A stretch of 64,000 nt of DNA, taken from the NCBI RefSeq assembly GCF_020833685.1, contig NZ_JACKZY010000002.1, positions 62,001 to 126,000 of the forward strand. The letters run 5' to 3'. The stretch is from Nitratireductor sp. B36 (GTDB lineage Bacteria; Pseudomonadota; Alphaproteobacteria; Rhizobiales; Rhizobiaceae). Of the stretch, positions 35,597-44,406 are shown piece after piece. The notes beneath the pieces are model-generated. The model saw only the letters and a program-made list of their open reading frames with translations, did no database searches and was not told where the DNA came from. Each line of letters starts with the position of its first letter. Within the stretch, counting starts at the first letter, position 1. Position numbers and translations under genes: made by a program.

Positions 35597-35869
35597 CTAG
35601 GTACTCGCGGCGGCTTTCGCCTTGCTCTTCCCGGCGACAAATGCGGTCAGGCGGGCAATCGTGTCAAAGTTCTCGGGCACGATTTCCGGATCCGCCACCT
35701 CAACCGAGAAATGCTCTTCCAGAAAAGACACCATCTCCAGAATGCCGGTGGAATCAACAATATCGTTCTCGATGAGAGACGCATCGTCGCCGGGAATCTC
35801 GCTCTCATCGCCAAACAGAAAGTTTTCGACGATGAATGCGCGAATATCGGCGTTGATCTGCTGTGGCAT
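35597..35869 (-). CDS. Free-standing acyl carrier protein
   Basis: A 90-residue acidic helical protein of the ACP/PCP type. The phosphopantetheine attachment serine is Ser40 in DIVDSTGILE, where fatty-acid ACPs read DSL. Acidic helices on both sides (FGDESEIPGDD, FLEEHFSVEV) fit the fold. The tail is Ala/Lys-rich. ATG 35869 (MPQQINADIRAF) is chosen over longer readings that lack family similarity. It sits between the asparagine-synthase-like gene and the AMP ligase with gaps of 16-17 bases. It is therefore a dedicated carrier for this operon and not the fatty-acid ACP. Confidence 0.85.
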   Translation of the reverse strand: MPQQINADIRAFIVENFLFGDESEIPGDDASLIENDIVDSTGILEMVSFLEEHFSVEVADPEIVPENFDTIARLTAFVAGKSKAKAAAST

Positions 35870-35886
35870 GGTGCTTCCTTTCACGG

Positions 35887-37833
35887 TCAGACAGGAACCG
35901 CCAGGGTCTCGTCCGTTCTGCGAAACTGCCTGGCGAAATGCTGGGACCAAAGCTGCGTTGAGAGGATGCCGACAAAAGCGGCGTTGTCACGAAAACCGGT
36001 GAAATTACTTAGCCGGCTTTTTTTAAACAATCTGGTCGATTTTTCAACGTCGAAGACGCCGGTTTCTTCCAGGGCTGTTTTTTCGAATGCGGCTTTGACG
36101 TAATCGGGTGCCTTCGCCGTGAAGGCATTGGCTTCCGGCGCGCGGTAGGGCTGCTTCGGCCGCTCGGCGATCCGTTCGGGTATCGTGCCGCGCATGGCCT
36201 CCCGGAGAAGATGTTTTTCCCGAAGTCCCCGGAGCTTGATGTCGGCCGGAACGCGTGCAGCGTGTTCCACCAGCCGGTGGTCGAGAAAGGGGAAACGCGT
36301 CTCGATGCCATTCGCCATGGCCATGCGATCGCCCTGGCTGGAAAGAATATAGCCAGGCAGAAGAAAACGGGTCTCCAGATACTGTGCCTGGTGCAATGGG
36401 TGCCATTCGCGAAACGCCTCTGGCAGCGTGGATGCAAGCTCATCGGCGGCGCTGTAGTCGCCCAGCTTTTTCTTTATGGCTTCCGAGAAAAAAAGCTTCG
36501 TGCCCGCGGTGCTCCGCAAGCGTGGCCGGTGGGAATAGAGCGGATCATCAAGGCAATCCGTGGTGATGCCGAAATAGGCCGCCAGATAGTCCGGCGTCTG
36601 GCGTTTCAGATTGGCGAGATAAGGGTAGATGCGGCGAAACAGATGCGGGCGCAGCTGCGAGCCGGACTGCCGCGCACAAAAACGGCGGATGCGCGCTTCC
36701 TTGAAAATGTCATATCCGGCAAAGATCTCGTCGGCACCTTCGCCGGAAAGGACCGCTTTGATCCCCTTTGATCGCACAAGAGAGGAGAGCCGGTAGAGGG
36801 GGGCGGGGCCGGTTCTCAGGATCGGCAGTTCGGCGTGCCGGATGACTTGCGGAAAGACCGAGGCGATCTCATCAGTGTTGCAGTCCACCGTATGGTGAGC
36901 GGTTCCCAGGACATCCGCCATCTCGTTTTGAAAACCGCTTTCATCGAAAGCGGGGTCGGAAAACGTTACGGCGAAGCTTGATAGACCGGCCGGTGCCATG
37001 CGTTTGGCGAGGGCAGCTATGAGGGATGAATCAAGTCCCCCTGAAAGATAGGTCCCGACTTGCACGTCGGCGCGCAGACGTATGCGTGTGGCGTCTTCCA
37101 ACAGCGCGCGTGTTTCTTCTCTCATCCGATCTTCGGAACGATCGTGATGGATATCGGAGAAATCCAGGTCCCAGTAGCGCTGAATCCGCGCTGCACCGTT
37201 ATCCACGATCATCCGGTGCGCGGGGGGCAGTTCGCAAATTCCCTCGAATGCCGTGCGTGGCGGAATGGGGGCCCAAAGCGTAAAAATCTGGTCGAGTGCC
37301 AGAGGGTCGAGGTGCGCTTCGATACCGGGCACGGCCAAGAGTGCCTTGATTTCAGAGGCGAAGTAGAAGCACCCGCGATGCCATGTGTAAAACAGGGGGC
37401 GCACACCGAAGCGATCGCGTGCTAGAAAAAGCCGCTCGTTCTGGGTGTCGTGGATTGCAAAAGCGAAATCGCCGTTCAGCTTTTCTACGCAAGCTGGCCC
37501 GAGGTCGCTGTAAAGGTGGAGAACCACCTCGGTGTCGCTTTTGGTGCGAAAATGGTGCCCGCGACTTTCCAGATCCTGTCGCAGTTCGAGGTAGTTGAAG
37601 ATTTCGCCATTGTAGGTGATGTGCAGTCGTCCGTCGGCGCTCGCCATGGGCTGCTGACCATCGGCCAGACCGATGATCGCGAGACGGCAATGGGCCATGC
37701 CGGCACGGTCAGCAATGTGAATGCCAGCTTCATCGGGGCCGCGGTGAGCAATGGCAGCAGACATGGCCGTCAGGAGCATCCTGGCTTCCCGAGGAGGAAG
37801 GCCCGCGCCGCAATATCCTGCGATTCCGCACAT
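35887..37833 (-). CDS. asnB: Asparagine synthase-like glutamine amidotransferase
   Basis: A 648-residue class II glutamine amidotransferase. Cys2 in MCGIAGYCG is the glutaminase nucleophile. RGPDEAGIH and YNGEIFNYLELR follow. The synthetase domain has the PP-loop YLSGGLDSS and GEGADEIFAGY. ATG 37833 is fixed by the need for Cys at position 2. Length is usual for bacterial AsnB. The operon partners are a GNAT, an ACP, an AMP ligase and a NadE-like enzyme. It may therefore amidate or cyclise a carrier-bound intermediate rather than make asparagine. Plain asparagine synthesis remains possible. Confidence 0.88.
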   Translation of the reverse strand: MCGIAGYCGAGLPPREARMLLTAMSAAIAHRGPDEAGIHIADRAGMAHCRLAIIGLADGQQPMASADGRLHITYNGEIFNYLELRQDLESRGHHFRTKSDTEVVLHLYSDLGPACVEKLNGDFAFAIHDTQNERLFLARDRFGVRPLFYTWHRGCFYFASEIKALLAVPGIEAHLDPLALDQIFTLWAPIPPRTAFEGICELPPAHRMIVDNGAARIQRYWDLDFSDIHHDRSEDRMREETRALLEDATRIRLRADVQVGTYLSGGLDSSLIAALAKRMAPAGLSSFAVTFSDPAFDESGFQNEMADVLGTAHHTVDCNTDEIASVFPQVIRHAELPILRTGPAPLYRLSSLVRSKGIKAVLSGEGADEIFAGYDIFKEARIRRFCARQSGSQLRPHLFRRIYPYLANLKRQTPDYLAAYFGITTDCLDDPLYSHRPRLRSTAGTKLFFSEAIKKKLGDYSAADELASTLPEAFREWHPLHQAQYLETRFLLPGYILSSQGDRMAMANGIETRFPFLDHRLVEHAARVPADIKLRGLREKHLLREAMRGTIPERIAERPKQPYRAPEANAFTAKAPDYVKAAFEKTALEETGVFDVEKSTRLFKKSRLSNFTGFRDNAAFVGILSTQLWSQHFARQFRRTDETLAVPV

Positions 37834-37888
37834 CGATGTCTTTACCCCCGAGGACTCAACTGCCCAGTCTCCAATTCCTGGATGTGCT

Positions 37889-38998
37889 TCAGTCGAAGCG
37901 ATCCCCGAGGAGCCGGGTCCAGGATTCTCCCGCAAAGCCGTTGAGAAAAGCTTGTCCAGTGACAAACGGCTCGAGAAGCGTCCTGTCCTTTGCATGAACA
38001 ATACTGGAGGAAGCATGAACAAACGCAAAGCGGCGGCCGAGCATGGCGTTTACGAGTGCAGGTTGACCGCGACCGCGCAGAGCGACCAGACCGCGTTTGG
38101 TGGCGTCGTCCAGCAGCGTGTCGAGCACGGAGCCTTCGTGTCCCGGCAATGACAGGACCTGAATGACACGACCGATGCCGCCTTTGTTTCCGTAATACAC
38201 AAAGAACCCGACGGTTTTGCCGCCGCGGGAGAGCACCTTGCGACGCACCATCGTGCCGTAATTGGCTTTGCGTTGTGCTTCAACGACCATCCGTTCCAGC
38301 TCGCTTTGCGACCATTCGGGATGAAGGGCGAAAGTGGTAGCGAATGTCCGGATCAGCGACACAGTCTCCGCGGTGTCGGTGTCTTCGCTTACCAGAGCAG
38401 TTTGCGCAAATTCGCCATCGGCCACATGCGTCCATTGTGGTGGAGAGCCTCTGCGGCGCAACAGGGCGTCAAAAGGGCGGGCCAATGGACGCGTAAGGGC
38501 GGCCGGAGCGAAAGCGTTCGCCGCTATGGCGGCCATGAAGCCGGCCGGGCGAAGAATGCGCAGCCATTCCAAGCTATATTCGGTCAGGATCGTTCCGCGC
38601 AGCCGGCGCCACATCGCGGTCGAGACATCATTGGCGGTTTCCGTGAGAGAAAGGTCCTGTGGGCCCGACTGGAAGGCCCGAAGGAGGCGTGCGCCGGCAT
38701 AGGGGTCGTCTTCGTGTCGGTCGACCATGAAGCTTCCGCCTATAGCGCTTCTGAGTGTCTTTCCCCGATAGGTGAACCGCATGGGAAGCACGCCCATGAA
38801 GCCGTTGACCTTTCCATCCTCACGGAGATGGACCAATGAATGGATTCCGTCGGCCCGGCATGGGGGATCGAGAAACAGTTCTCGAAGATAGTCGCGCATG
38901 CCCTGTGGAGCGGGGTCACGCCTCTTGCGCAATATGCGCTGAAGCATCTCAGACACCGCAGGAATGTCGTCCTGTTCCAATGGGCGAATATCACTCAT
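37889..38998 (-). CDS. GNAT-like N-acyltransferase
   Basis: A 369-residue protein whose N-terminal 110 residues look like a GNAT fold (IRPLEQDDIPAVSEMLQRIL, HLREDGKVNGFMGVLPMRF). A second half of about 200 residues has no motif that I recognise, though VGFFVYYGNKGGIGRVIQVL could be a second GNAT-like strand pair. It may therefore be a double-GNAT protein. It is the first gene of the five-gene operon with the amidotransferase, carrier and ligase, so it may transfer the carrier-bound acyl group to an amine. Start ATG 38998 opens the fold directly. Specific function unknown. Confidence 0.65.
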   Translation of the reverse strand: MSDIRPLEQDDIPAVSEMLQRILRKRRDPAPQGMRDYLRELFLDPPCRADGIHSLVHLREDGKVNGFMGVLPMRFTYRGKTLRSAIGGSFMVDRHEDDPYAGARLLRAFQSGPQDLSLTETANDVSTAMWRRLRGTILTEYSLEWLRILRPAGFMAAIAANAFAPAALTRPLARPFDALLRRRGSPPQWTHVADGEFAQTALVSEDTDTAETVSLIRTFATTFALHPEWSQSELERMVVEAQRKANYGTMVRRKVLSRGGKTVGFFVYYGNKGGIGRVIQVLSLPGHEGSVLDTLLDDATKRGLVALRGRGQPALVNAMLGRRFAFVHASSSIVHAKDRTLLEPFVTGQAFLNGFAGESWTRLLGDRFD

Positions 38999-39187
38999 GG
39001 AAAAAACACGACAATTCGCGCCTCGGTTGAACATTGTGTACTCGGGACACAGTCTGTGACCTAAAGTTGTTTACGAAGTCTTTTGCCTCAAAAAGTTTTG
39101 TGCAAGGCGGAACACCGACCGTGTATCATCACAAGCAAGGCAGCCAGAAGACTGCAAACGGGAACACGAACAACAACACCGGGCTTA

Positions 39188-40081
39188 ATGAATCTTCGTC
39201 ATATAGAGGTTTTTCACGCCATCCGACTTGCCGGCTCCATTAATGCGGCAGCAGAGCGCCTCAACGTGTCGCAGCCGGCATTGAGCCGCACACTAAAACA
39301 CGCAGAATCTCTCCTTGGCTTCAAATTGTTCGATCGGGTGAAGCAGCGCCTTGTGCCGACCCGTGAGGCGGAGCTGCTCTTCTCGGAAGCCGTGGATGTG
39401 CACGGTGCTCTGGAACGGTTTCGCACGCTCGCGCGCAACCTGGGCCGCAATCCGGACGATGTTCTGCGCGTTGGTTTTCTTCCCAGTCTGGGCGTGGGGC
39501 TTGCTCCGAGGGTCGTTTCGCATCTTCCCAAGCATTGGGAGGGGTTCAAGGTCGAGCTCTTCACCCATCATTATGATGTCTTGGTCAGACGCCTGCGCGC
39601 GCTCGATCTCGACCTTGCCGTGGCTTTCAATATCATGGAGACGCCAGGCATCAATTCCATCCCGGTGGGCACGATGAGCCTCACCTATCTTGAGACTGAC
39701 GATCCTGCAGTTCCCGCAGCGGCGACACCCGTCTCATTGGGGGAAATCGACATGCAGACCTTTGTGGGGCTGGAGAAGGAATCGCCTGTCGGCACCTTTC
39801 TAAAGTCTGCATTCGATGCGGAAGGTGTTCCCTACGAACCGCGCATATCTGTCCATACCTATTCCGTAGCTGCAGCTTGTGTGAGTGAAGGCGTCGGCTG
39901 TGCCATTGTGGACGAGTTCTCCGCGCGTTTCACGAGAGGTGTGCGGCTGCGGCCGCTCAAGCCGGACCTGAAATTCACGATTACCGCCCTGACGTCGGAA
40001 AATCGTGCTGTGTCCAATGCTGAGGAAATGTTCATCAAGATCCTGAAACTGGCCTGTCAGGAACTTCATCGGGAGACCTGA
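39188..40081 (+). CDS. LysR-family transcriptional regulator
   Basis: A 297-residue regulator. The N-terminal helix-turn-helix (residues 2-60, FHAIRLAGSINAAAERLNVSQPALSRTLKHAE) is followed by the linker and a substrate-binding effector domain. ATG 39188 gives the standard LysR start (MNLRHIEVFHAI). It is divergent from the GNAT-asnB operon and convergent with the D-aminoacylase gene 14 bases past its stop. It could control either unit. The gap 38999-39187 holds only a weak dyad, CACAG/CTGTG at 39048-39058. Confidence 0.9.
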   Translation: MNLRHIEVFHAIRLAGSINAAAERLNVSQPALSRTLKHAESLLGFKLFDRVKQRLVPTREAELLFSEAVDVHGALERFRTLARNLGRNPDDVLRVGFLPSLGVGLAPRVVSHLPKHWEGFKVELFTHHYDVLVRRLRALDLDLAVAFNIMETPGINSIPVGTMSLTYLETDDPAVPAAATPVSLGEIDMQTFVGLEKESPVGTFLKSAFDAEGVPYEPRISVHTYSVAAACVSEGVGCAIVDEFSARFTRGVRLRPLKPDLKFTITALTSENRAVSNAEEMFIKILKLACQELHRET

Positions 40082-40095
40082 ACAGGTGAGGCGGC

Positions 40096-41544
40096 TCAGG
40101 TCTCTCCGCGCGCCACGAAGTGACCGCCGCGAGCGCCGGTCACTTCACCATTGGCAAGCACCGCCACTCCGTTGACAAAGACATGCTCTATACCGGCTGA
40201 AGCGCGGTCAGGCGTGTCATAATCTGCCAGATCGAGGACGGTGTCGGCATTGAAGGCGACGAGATCGGCGTAAAACCCCTCCTGCAGCCTCCCACGACGG
40301 GCGAAGCCAAAAATCTGGGCGGGCAGAGACGTCATTTTGCGAATCGCTTCTTCAAGCGGCAACACGCCATCCTCGCGTACATATCGGCCAAGAACACGCG
40401 GAAATGTCCCCCAGAGGCGCGGGTGAGCTTGCGGGCCGGGAATGCCGTCAGAGCCGATCATTGTGCGCGGGTGCTGCATGATGCGGTTGATATCTTCAGG
40501 CGACATCTGGAAATAGATGCCGCGCGCAGGGGCGAGCCTACGGGCAGCCTCCTCCTGATCGCAGCCCATCTTCTCGGCGACTTTGGAGAGCTCCATCCCA
40601 TTGCATTCGGGATGGCTCCCTGAATCGATAACCAAAATGCGTTCTGCATGGCGGGTCAACTCGGGCAGAAGCACCGTGGAACTGGCTTCGTAAGGATAGA
40701 CATCCATCGCGATATCTTGCTGTTGCAGTGCCTTGTCGATCATTGCCAGTGTCTTGACTGACCGGCCATAATTCTGGCGACCGATGCATTTGTGATGTGA
40801 AATGACGACCGGAACGCCGGCGGCTTGGCCAATGGCAAGGGTTTCTCCGACGGCCTCCTCGACCCCGTCGCGCTCGTCCCGCATATGCGTGACATAAAGC
40901 GCTCCTGGGAACGCCGCGAGGGTTCGGGAGAGGGCTACCACCTCCTCGGTGGGCGCGTGCCGTGCAACGGGATAGGCAAGGCCCGTGCTCAAACCCAGAA
41001 CGCCCGCCTCCAGCGCCTCTTCCAGAAGTACACGCATGATGGCGATCTGGCCTTCTGAGGCGGGTTTTCCGGTATCTTCGAGCGTCATGGCGCGAAGCGT
41101 GCCATGACCGGCAAGAGCGGCAACGTTGACTGCGACATTGGCTGCGTCGACCGCACTGCGATAAGCGGCGAAGGAACCAAAACGGTAGTCTTCCGCTGTG
41201 CCGAGAAGGCCAAGCGGCGGCACCAGTTCGGCAGGCTTTTCATAGGGCGCGAGGCTGATGCCGCAGTTGCCGACGATCACACTGGTCACGCCTTGTGTGA
41301 TCTTGGGTTCCATCGCGCTGTCGTTCAGCACTGCAAGATCGTCATGCGTGTGAACGTCGATAAACCCGGGGGCAAGGCTGAGACCGTCAAGGTCAATGGT
41401 TTGGCTGCCACTCCAGCCGGAAACGTCACCGACCGCGGCGATGCGGCCATTGCAGAGTGCCACACCGCCGCGGGTCGGTGGCCCCCCCAGGCCATCGAAC
41501 AGCAAGGCGTTTTTCAAAAGCGTGTCGCATGTGGTTTGCGTCAT
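40096..41544 (-). CDS. N-acyl-D-amino-acid deacylase (D-aminoacylase)
   Basis: A 482-residue zinc amidohydrolase. The metal motif is FIDVHTHDDLAVL. TSVIVGNCGISLAP holds the family Cys ligand, and VVISHHKCIGRQNYG and MIGSDGIPG complete the set. These identify the D-aminoacylase family, which removes acyl groups from N-acyl-D-amino acids. It is the last gene of a minus-strand operon with an amidase and a Liv-type importer. This suggests import and hydrolysis of amides, N-acyl amino acids or peptidoglycan- and peptide-derived D-amino acids. It begins 27 bases after the amidase. Confidence 0.88.
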   Translation of the reverse strand: MTQTTCDTLLKNALLFDGLGGPPTRGGVALCNGRIAAVGDVSGWSGSQTIDLDGLSLAPGFIDVHTHDDLAVLNDSAMEPKITQGVTSVIVGNCGISLAPYEKPAELVPPLGLLGTAEDYRFGSFAAYRSAVDAANVAVNVAALAGHGTLRAMTLEDTGKPASEGQIAIMRVLLEEALEAGVLGLSTGLAYPVARHAPTEEVVALSRTLAAFPGALYVTHMRDERDGVEEAVGETLAIGQAAGVPVVISHHKCIGRQNYGRSVKTLAMIDKALQQQDIAMDVYPYEASSTVLLPELTRHAERILVIDSGSHPECNGMELSKVAEKMGCDQEEAARRLAPARGIYFQMSPEDINRIMQHPRTMIGSDGIPGPQAHPRLWGTFPRVLGRYVREDGVLPLEEAIRKMTSLPAQIFGFARRGRLQEGFYADLVAFNADTVLDLADYDTPDRASAGIEHVFVNGVAVLANGEVTGARGGHFVARGET

Positions 41545-41571
41545 CGGGAACTCCTTGCCGATTGTTGTTGC

Positions 41572-42972
41572 TTAGGCAGCCGAGAGGTCGGGCTGCCGGT
41601 TTGTGGTCGAGAGGCTCTTTTCGAGAGCTGTACCCATTGCGAGCAATTGTTCCTCGCCAAAGGCGCGTCCCATGAGCTGCACGGAAAGGGGCAGACCATC
41701 TGTGGTGAAACCCGCTGGAAGGGCGAGACCACAAGCTCCCACGTAGTTCGCGGGCCGGCCATAGGCTGCGAGTGGTACCGTGGCCTCGTCCACCTCCGCT
41801 AACGGGATCGCGGGGAAGGGGAGCGACGGCGTGAGCAGAGCGTCGAACGGCTTCATGAATTCGGCATAGACCGCTTTCATGCGCCGGTGATCAGCAAGGG
41901 TCTCGATGTAATCATTGGCGCTGATGGCTGCGCCGGCAAGTACACGCTGCCGGACATAGGGCCCGATGGGGACGCTTTCGTCATGGATGTACTCACGGTG
42001 AACCGCGTAGGATTCCGCCGCGATGATGCGCCCGTTGCGTTCGGTCATATCGTTGAAGGAAAAGGGCAGATCGGCGGGGACGAGCTTGACGCCTAGCCCT
42101 GCCAGCGCTTCCTTTGCACGGTCATAGGCGGCCTGGCTTTCGGCATCGAGCGCAAGCGGAAAATCCTCCTCGCGCATGACGGCAACCTGCATGCCCTGGG
42201 CGCGCATTTCCTTCCATGCGCCGGAGATGAGCGGTGGTGCGAGGCGGGTGGCCGGGTCCTCAGATTCGGTTCCGGAAAGTGCTTCAAACAATAGAGCCGC
42301 ATCCTCGACGGTGCGCGTCATCGGACCGATGGAATCGAGCGTGGCTGAGAGCGGGAAACACCCCTTGAGGCTGATGCGCCCAAAGGTCGGTTTCAGGCCA
42401 ACAAGCCCGTTGAGGGCGGCGGGGATGCGCACGGACCCGCCCGTATCGCTGCCAAGGGCGGCGGGCGCGAGACCGGCCGCCACCGCCACACCGGAGCCGC
42501 TGGAGGAACCGCCGGGAATACGGTGTGTCTTCATGTCCCACGGGTTGCGTGGCGTGCCGCAAAGCGGATTGGTACCCCAGCCGCCGAAGGCGAACTCCAC
42601 CATGGCTGTGCGCCCGATGGGGATCATGCCGGCGGCGAGCAGCCTGCGCATGACGATGGCGTCGGCGGTGGAGCGTCGGTCCTTCCAGGCCTTGCTGCCC
42701 ACCGTGCAGATTTCATCCTGCCAGTCGATGAGGTCTTTCACGGCGATGGGGAGCCCGTGAAGAGGGCCGTAGACCACACCAGACGCGCGCAGCCTGTCCA
42801 GCCCCTCCGCCATGGATAGCGCCCGATCGGCATCCACATGCACGAAGGCGCCGAGGGCCTTGTCGTGCCGGGCTATGCGCTCCAGAAAATGCCGGGTGAT
42901 CGTGGTGGAGGTGAGCGAGCCTTCGCTCAACGCTTTTGAAAGGTCTGCAAGGGACGCGAATGACGGATCCAT
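41572..42972 (-). CDS. Amidase-signature family amidase
   Basis: A 466-residue hydrolase with the Ser-cisSer-Lys triad region: Lys in LPIAVKDLID, the Gly/Ser-rich GGSSSGSGVAVAAG and the nucleophile Ser in GSDTGGSVRIPA. The start ATG 42972 (MDPSFASLADLSKAL) fits the family. Longer readings run through the repeat upstream. It cleaves an amide to acid plus ammonia or amine. It lies between the binding-protein gene and the D-aminoacylase, so its substrate is likely what the Liv-type importer brings in. The exact amide is unknown. Confidence 0.88.
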   Translation of the reverse strand: MDPSFASLADLSKALSEGSLTSTTITRHFLERIARHDKALGAFVHVDADRALSMAEGLDRLRASGVVYGPLHGLPIAVKDLIDWQDEICTVGSKAWKDRRSTADAIVMRRLLAAGMIPIGRTAMVEFAFGGWGTNPLCGTPRNPWDMKTHRIPGGSSSGSGVAVAAGLAPAALGSDTGGSVRIPAALNGLVGLKPTFGRISLKGCFPLSATLDSIGPMTRTVEDAALLFEALSGTESEDPATRLAPPLISGAWKEMRAQGMQVAVMREEDFPLALDAESQAAYDRAKEALAGLGVKLVPADLPFSFNDMTERNGRIIAAESYAVHREYIHDESVPIGPYVRQRVLAGAAISANDYIETLADHRRMKAVYAEFMKPFDALLTPSLPFPAIPLAEVDEATVPLAAYGRPANYVGACGLALPAGFTTDGLPLSVQLMGRAFGEEQLLAMGTALEKSLSTTNRQPDLSAA

Positions 42973-43042
42973 GATGTTCTTTTCTTGGAAAATGCGCCCG
43001 ACCTCGAGGGAGACGTTTCGAAAGCCGGGCGCCAAGTGGCTA

Positions 43043-43091
43043 GAGCATCGGTGTGAAAACTGGAATCCGGTTTTCCGGCATTCCGATGCTC
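43043..43091. repeat. Rhizobial-type double-stem palindrome
   Basis: An outer stem, GAGCATCGG (43043-43051) with CCGATGCTC (43083-43091), encloses an inner stem, 43055-43063 with 43067-43075, with loop AAT and one G-U pair. This GAGCATC...GATGCTC unit with a GAAAA/TTTTC inner arm is a form repeated in rhizobial genomes. It lies between the binding-protein gene and the amidase within one operon. Confidence 0.75.
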
Positions 43092-43141
43092 CATAGTTAA
43101 TCCAGATCGTCCTTTGTGTGTCCGGACGGACGCAGGGCGAT

Positions 43142-44368
43142 CTAGTCGCGTTGATCCCAACCAGGGATCGGGTAGATGGGCTCGGCAACGGCGACTTCTT
43201 TAGGCCACACGGTCACGAGCCCCTTGCCCGGCTGCAACTGCACCACCGGGAAAGGCATTTTGAGCTGCTTGCCGGTTTCGTCGATCGCGTAGGGACCGGC
43301 GAGAACCGTCAGATTGTCGCTGAGTTCCATGGCCGCCTTCTTGAGGTCGGCAGCGTTCAGGCTTTCCGCGTTCTCGATGATTTCTCCAGCGATGACGCCG
43401 GCGCCATAAGCGAGAACGGTCTGGAAGTCGGGCTCATAGGAAACGTCCGGGAAGAGCTTTTCGTATGCGGCGAGGAAACCCTCACGATCAAGCCCTGCAT
43501 CCACTTCCCAGTTGATGGTGGGGTGGAAGTTGGTGTGGCTGTAGATGTACTGCGCATCGTCGCCGATCTCGATGAACTGCGGCGTCGAGGCATAGACCAT
43601 GAACGAGAACGGAAAGTTCACATTCATCTGGCGCATCTGCCGCACCATCGAGATGAGATCGCCCTCATAGCTGGTCGGGAAGAACACGTCTGCTCCGGCG
43701 GCGCGTGCCTTCTGCAGAAGCAGGCTGAAATCCTTCGTGCCCTTCGGATAATCCTCCTTCAGGACCACTTCCATGCCGAGCTTCTCGGCGATGGCTTCGG
43801 CACCGTCGGCAAGGCCGGCGGGAAAGGGCTCATCCACATTCACAATGGCAACCTTCTTGCCGCCCAGCGCTGCGGCGGCCTCAAGGCCGGCCGACGGCAT
43901 GCGCGAAACTGGCATCTGGGTTGCCGAGACGATGTTCTTGAAGCCCTGATTATAGAGTGCATCGGAAGCGGCGGACCAGATGACCATGAACTTGTCGAGC
44001 CGCTCGGTCACGGTGGCGGCGGCAGCCGTCAGGGTGGAGCCGAAAGGCGCCATCAGAAGGTCGACGTCCTCATTGGCGATCAGGTCTTCATAAACGCGGG
44101 CAACCATCTGTTTGTCGGAGCGATCGTCGCGCTTCACGAGTTCGATGAGGCGCTTCTCGCCATTCACTTCCAGGCCGCCATTGGCGTTGACTTCATCGAC
44201 CCAGATTTCCACGCCACGCACGCCCGATTGCGATGCGAGGGCGAAGTTTCCGGACGACGAAACCGTCATGCCGATCTTGATCTTTTCCTGCGCCTGGCCG
44301 GCCACCGGCAGTGCAAGGCCTGCAAGCAGCGTGCCGGCCATGAAGGTACGTTTGGTTATGGTCCACAT
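43142..44368 (-). CDS. Liv-type ABC solute-binding protein
   Basis: A 408-residue periplasmic protein of the branched-chain amino acid/amide class. The signal peptide ends near residue 27 (LLAGLALPVAGQAQE). IKIGMTVSSSGNFALASQSGVRGVEIWVDEVNANGG is the classic opening (positions 44212-44314), and LLMAPFGSTLTAAAATVTERLDK follows. ATG 44368 has AAGGGGAA at a good distance, while another in-frame ATG six bases upstream would sit on that site. It is the fifth gene of the importer operon, and the amidase follows. Amides, such as urea or short amides, or amino acids are the likely ligands. Confidence 0.86.
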   Translation of the reverse strand: MWTITKRTFMAGTLLAGLALPVAGQAQEKIKIGMTVSSSGNFALASQSGVRGVEIWVDEVNANGGLEVNGEKRLIELVKRDDRSDKQMVARVYEDLIANEDVDLLMAPFGSTLTAAAATVTERLDKFMVIWSAASDALYNQGFKNIVSATQMPVSRMPSAGLEAAAALGGKKVAIVNVDEPFPAGLADGAEAIAEKLGMEVVLKEDYPKGTKDFSLLLQKARAAGADVFFPTSYEGDLISMVRQMRQMNVNFPFSFMVYASTPQFIEIGDDAQYIYSHTNFHPTINWEVDAGLDREGFLAAYEKLFPDVSYEPDFQTVLAYGAGVIAGEIIENAESLNAADLKKAAMELSDNLTVLAGPYAIDETGKQLKMPFPVVQLQPGKGLVTVWPKEVAVAEPIYPIPGWDQRD

Positions 44369-44406
44369 GGGCATTCCCCTTTTGTTGCTATTGGAAAGAC
44401 GACGCC

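Noticed and set aside
33059-38998. Lasso-peptide or other RiPP cluster, because of the asparagine-synthase-like gene
   Set aside because: There is no leader peptidase, no RRE-like protein and no short precursor gene that I can see, and the AsnB-like protein has a full glutaminase domain with Cys2.
33059-38998. Non-ribosomal peptide synthetase cluster
   Set aside because: No condensation or thioesterase domain is present. The carrier and ligase are separate small proteins.
39048-39058. CACAG/CTGTG dyad as a LysR binding site
   Set aside because: It is short and lacks the T-N11-A form expected for LysR regulators, so it is mentioned only as a weak candidate.
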